Part shown: positions 5,889 through 7,052 of the stretch, one piece after another
Layout of the letters: the number at the start of each line of letters is the position of its first letter
Position numbering within the stretch: position 1 is the first letter of the stretch
Assembly: GCA_019235595.1 (NCBI GenBank)
Contig: JAFAKI010000091.1
Span: 1-7,052, forward strand
Reading direction: 5' to 3'
Origin: Mucilaginibacter sp.
GTDB lineage: Bacteria > Bacteroidota > Bacteroidia > Sphingobacteriales > Sphingobacteriaceae
Length of the DNA stretch: 7,052 nt
The notes under the pieces: generated by a model
Database searches by the model: none
Seen by the model: only the letters and a program-made list of their open reading frames with translations
What the model was told of the DNA's origin: nothing
Program-made: the position numbers and the translations under genes

Positions 5889-7052
5889 ATGCCAAATACT
5901 GTTTTAGATAAAAAAATGGTGGGAAAAGAAGGACAGCAACAGACTGTCCGAAAAGAAACCACCAAACAATACCGGCAGCTACTCACCATCTCGAAAACCG
6001 GCGCATGGGAATATTTCCCGGCTACCGGGTCGGTCGACTGTAATGATATCTATTTCTCGATGCTGGGAAGGGATATCAATGATTACAGGATGAATTTAAA
6101 TGAGGCATGGATCAACCTGCTGCACCCGGATGATCGCCCGGAAGCAATGCGCAGATTTACCGAGTACCTGGAGAACCCTACCGGGATGTTTGAGTGCGAA
6201 TTCCGCATGCAGCATGCCGATGGTAGTTGGATTTGGATATACTCGAGGGGCGGTTTATTAAAAGCAGACGATGCCAAAGGCACGGTAAGTATTATCGGTA
6301 CCCACGTAGATATTACTGAACAAAAACTGGCCCAGGAAGAGATACAGCGCGAGCGTATATTGCTGCGCACACTGATAGATAATCTGCCGGATACCATTTA
6401 TGTAAAAGACGCCGAAGGTCGGAAAATCATAGCCAACAGGGCTGATGTGGCTGCTATTGGCGCCGAATGTGAGGCTGATGTTATTGGCAAAACCGATCTG
6501 GAACTATTCCCAAACAGCATAGGTCTGCGTGCATACAAGGATGATATGGAGGTTTTGCGCACAGGCGAGCCATTGTTAAACAGGGAAGAGTTTTTGTATA
6601 ACGATAAGGGAGAGCAATTTTGGTTATCGACCTCAAAAGTTCCCGTTTACGACGGGCAGGGTAAAATCAGCCGTATATTGGGTTTGGGCCACAATATCAC
6701 CGAACGTAAACAGGCTGAGGAAGCACTAAAAAAACTGAATCAAGAGTTAGCCGCGCAGTCGGATGAACTGAAAATACTAAACAGCCAGTTGCTGCTTCAA
6801 CAGGAGCAGGAATTGGAAAAAGCGATTGCGCAAGGCAAATTCGAAACTGCATCAGAAGTTTTGCATGATATTGGCAATGCGTTAGTGGGTTTTGGCTCTT
6901 ATCTCACAAGGATAAACCGGGTCGCAGAAAATAATAACCTGGAAGGTATTCGCAACCTCGGCGCTTTCCTGAAAAGCCAACAGGCAGCCATCGGAAATGC
7001 TATTGGTAGCGATAAAGCTGCAGCGCTTGTTTCTGTAGCCGAAAGTATCGCT
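5889..7052 (+). CDS. PAS-PAS sensor histidine kinase-like protein, 3' truncated
   Basis: Frame 3 is open from ATG 5889 to the window end (388 codons, no stop), so the C-terminus is missing only because the window ends. No membrane segment or signal peptide is seen; it should be cytosolic. Residues 28-150 form a PAS/PAC unit of the PAS_3 type (ISKTGAWEY, INLLHPDDR, ECEFRMQHADGSWIW, GTHVDITEQK). Residues 157-280 form a second PAS (LIDNLPDTIYVKD, VIGKTDLELFP, LGLGHNITERKQAEEAL). A coiled-coil-like stretch (about 274-318) leads into ASEVLHDIGNALVGFGS, where H326 is the likely phospho-acceptor of an atypical dimerisation helix resembling the LHNVGN kinases rather than HDLRTP. An ATPase or another output domain should follow beyond 7052. 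Met10 (5916) is an alternative start. The 11-base gap to the upstream receiver-kinase supports co-transcription and a shared pathway. No Shine-Dalgarno sequence is visible. Confidence 0.85.
   Translation, partial: MPNTVLDKKMVGKEGQQQTVRKETTKQYRQLLTISKTGAWEYFPATGSVDCNDIYFSMLGRDINDYRMNLNEAWINLLHPDDRPEAMRRFTEYLENPTGMFECEFRMQHADGSWIWIYSRGGLLKADDAKGTVSIIGTHVDITEQKLAQEEIQRERILLRTLIDNLPDTIYVKDAEGRKIIANRADVAAIGAECEADVIGKTDLELFPNSIGLRAYKDDMEVLRTGEPLLNREEFLYNDKGEQFWLSTSKVPVYDGQGKISRILGLGHNITERKQAEEALKKLNQELAAQSDELKILNSQLLLQQEQELEKAIAQGKFETASEVLHDIGNALVGFGSYLTRINRVAENNNLEGIRNLGAFLKSQQAAIGNAIGSDKAAALVSVAESIA

Noticed and set aside
6083..6397. Minus-strand 104-codon frame opposite the PAS protein.
   Set aside because: The plus-strand frame here encodes two clear PAS domains; the antisense frame is a by-product.

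Overview
The window looks like ordinary chromosome of a member of the Bacteroidota, most likely a soil or freshwater Sphingobacteriaceae of the Mucilaginibacter/Pedobacter type. The placement rests on a promoter fitting the Bacteroidota TTG / TAnnTTTG pattern, short lipoprotein signal peptides, the absence of clear Shine-Dalgarno sequences, and protein style. The genus is an inference from recalled family sequences, not a search. No transposase, integrase, phage gene, tRNA, rRNA, riboswitch or CRISPR array was seen.

Left part (1-2862, + strand): the 3' third of guaA (GMP synthase) runs into a periplasmic-binding-fold lipoprotein whose signal peptide is encoded inside the end of guaA (44-nt overlap). 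That gene is joined by an ATGA overlap to an RsmB/NOP2-type RNA cytosine-C5 methyltransferase. The three reading frames overlap without a break and probably form one transcription unit.

Middle part (2861-4090): a block of degenerate 8-bp repeats and a small dyad lead into a good Bacteroidota promoter and a small, unrecognised secreted lipoprotein. Downstream lie a strong 16-bp-arm hairpin and a 7-bp-period repeat, then a MarC-family membrane protein on the minus strand. The lipoprotein gene is therefore bracketed by short-period intergenic repeats.

Right part (4091-7052): a 224-bp divergent control region, including 34 bp of uninterrupted A/T with a near-perfect palindrome, separates marC from a two-gene signalling operon. 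The first gene encodes a soluble protein with an N-terminal receiver, a GAF/DUF3369-like middle and a complete histidine kinase core. Eleven bases later a PAS-PAS sensor protein begins, with an unusual HDIGN phospho-acceptor-like motif, and it runs off the window end. Both lack membrane segments. The reading favoured here is a cytosolic multi-kinase relay in which one protein may feed the receiver of the other. It is the most interesting part of the window, but its parts belong to recognisable families, so no claim of a wholly new system is made.
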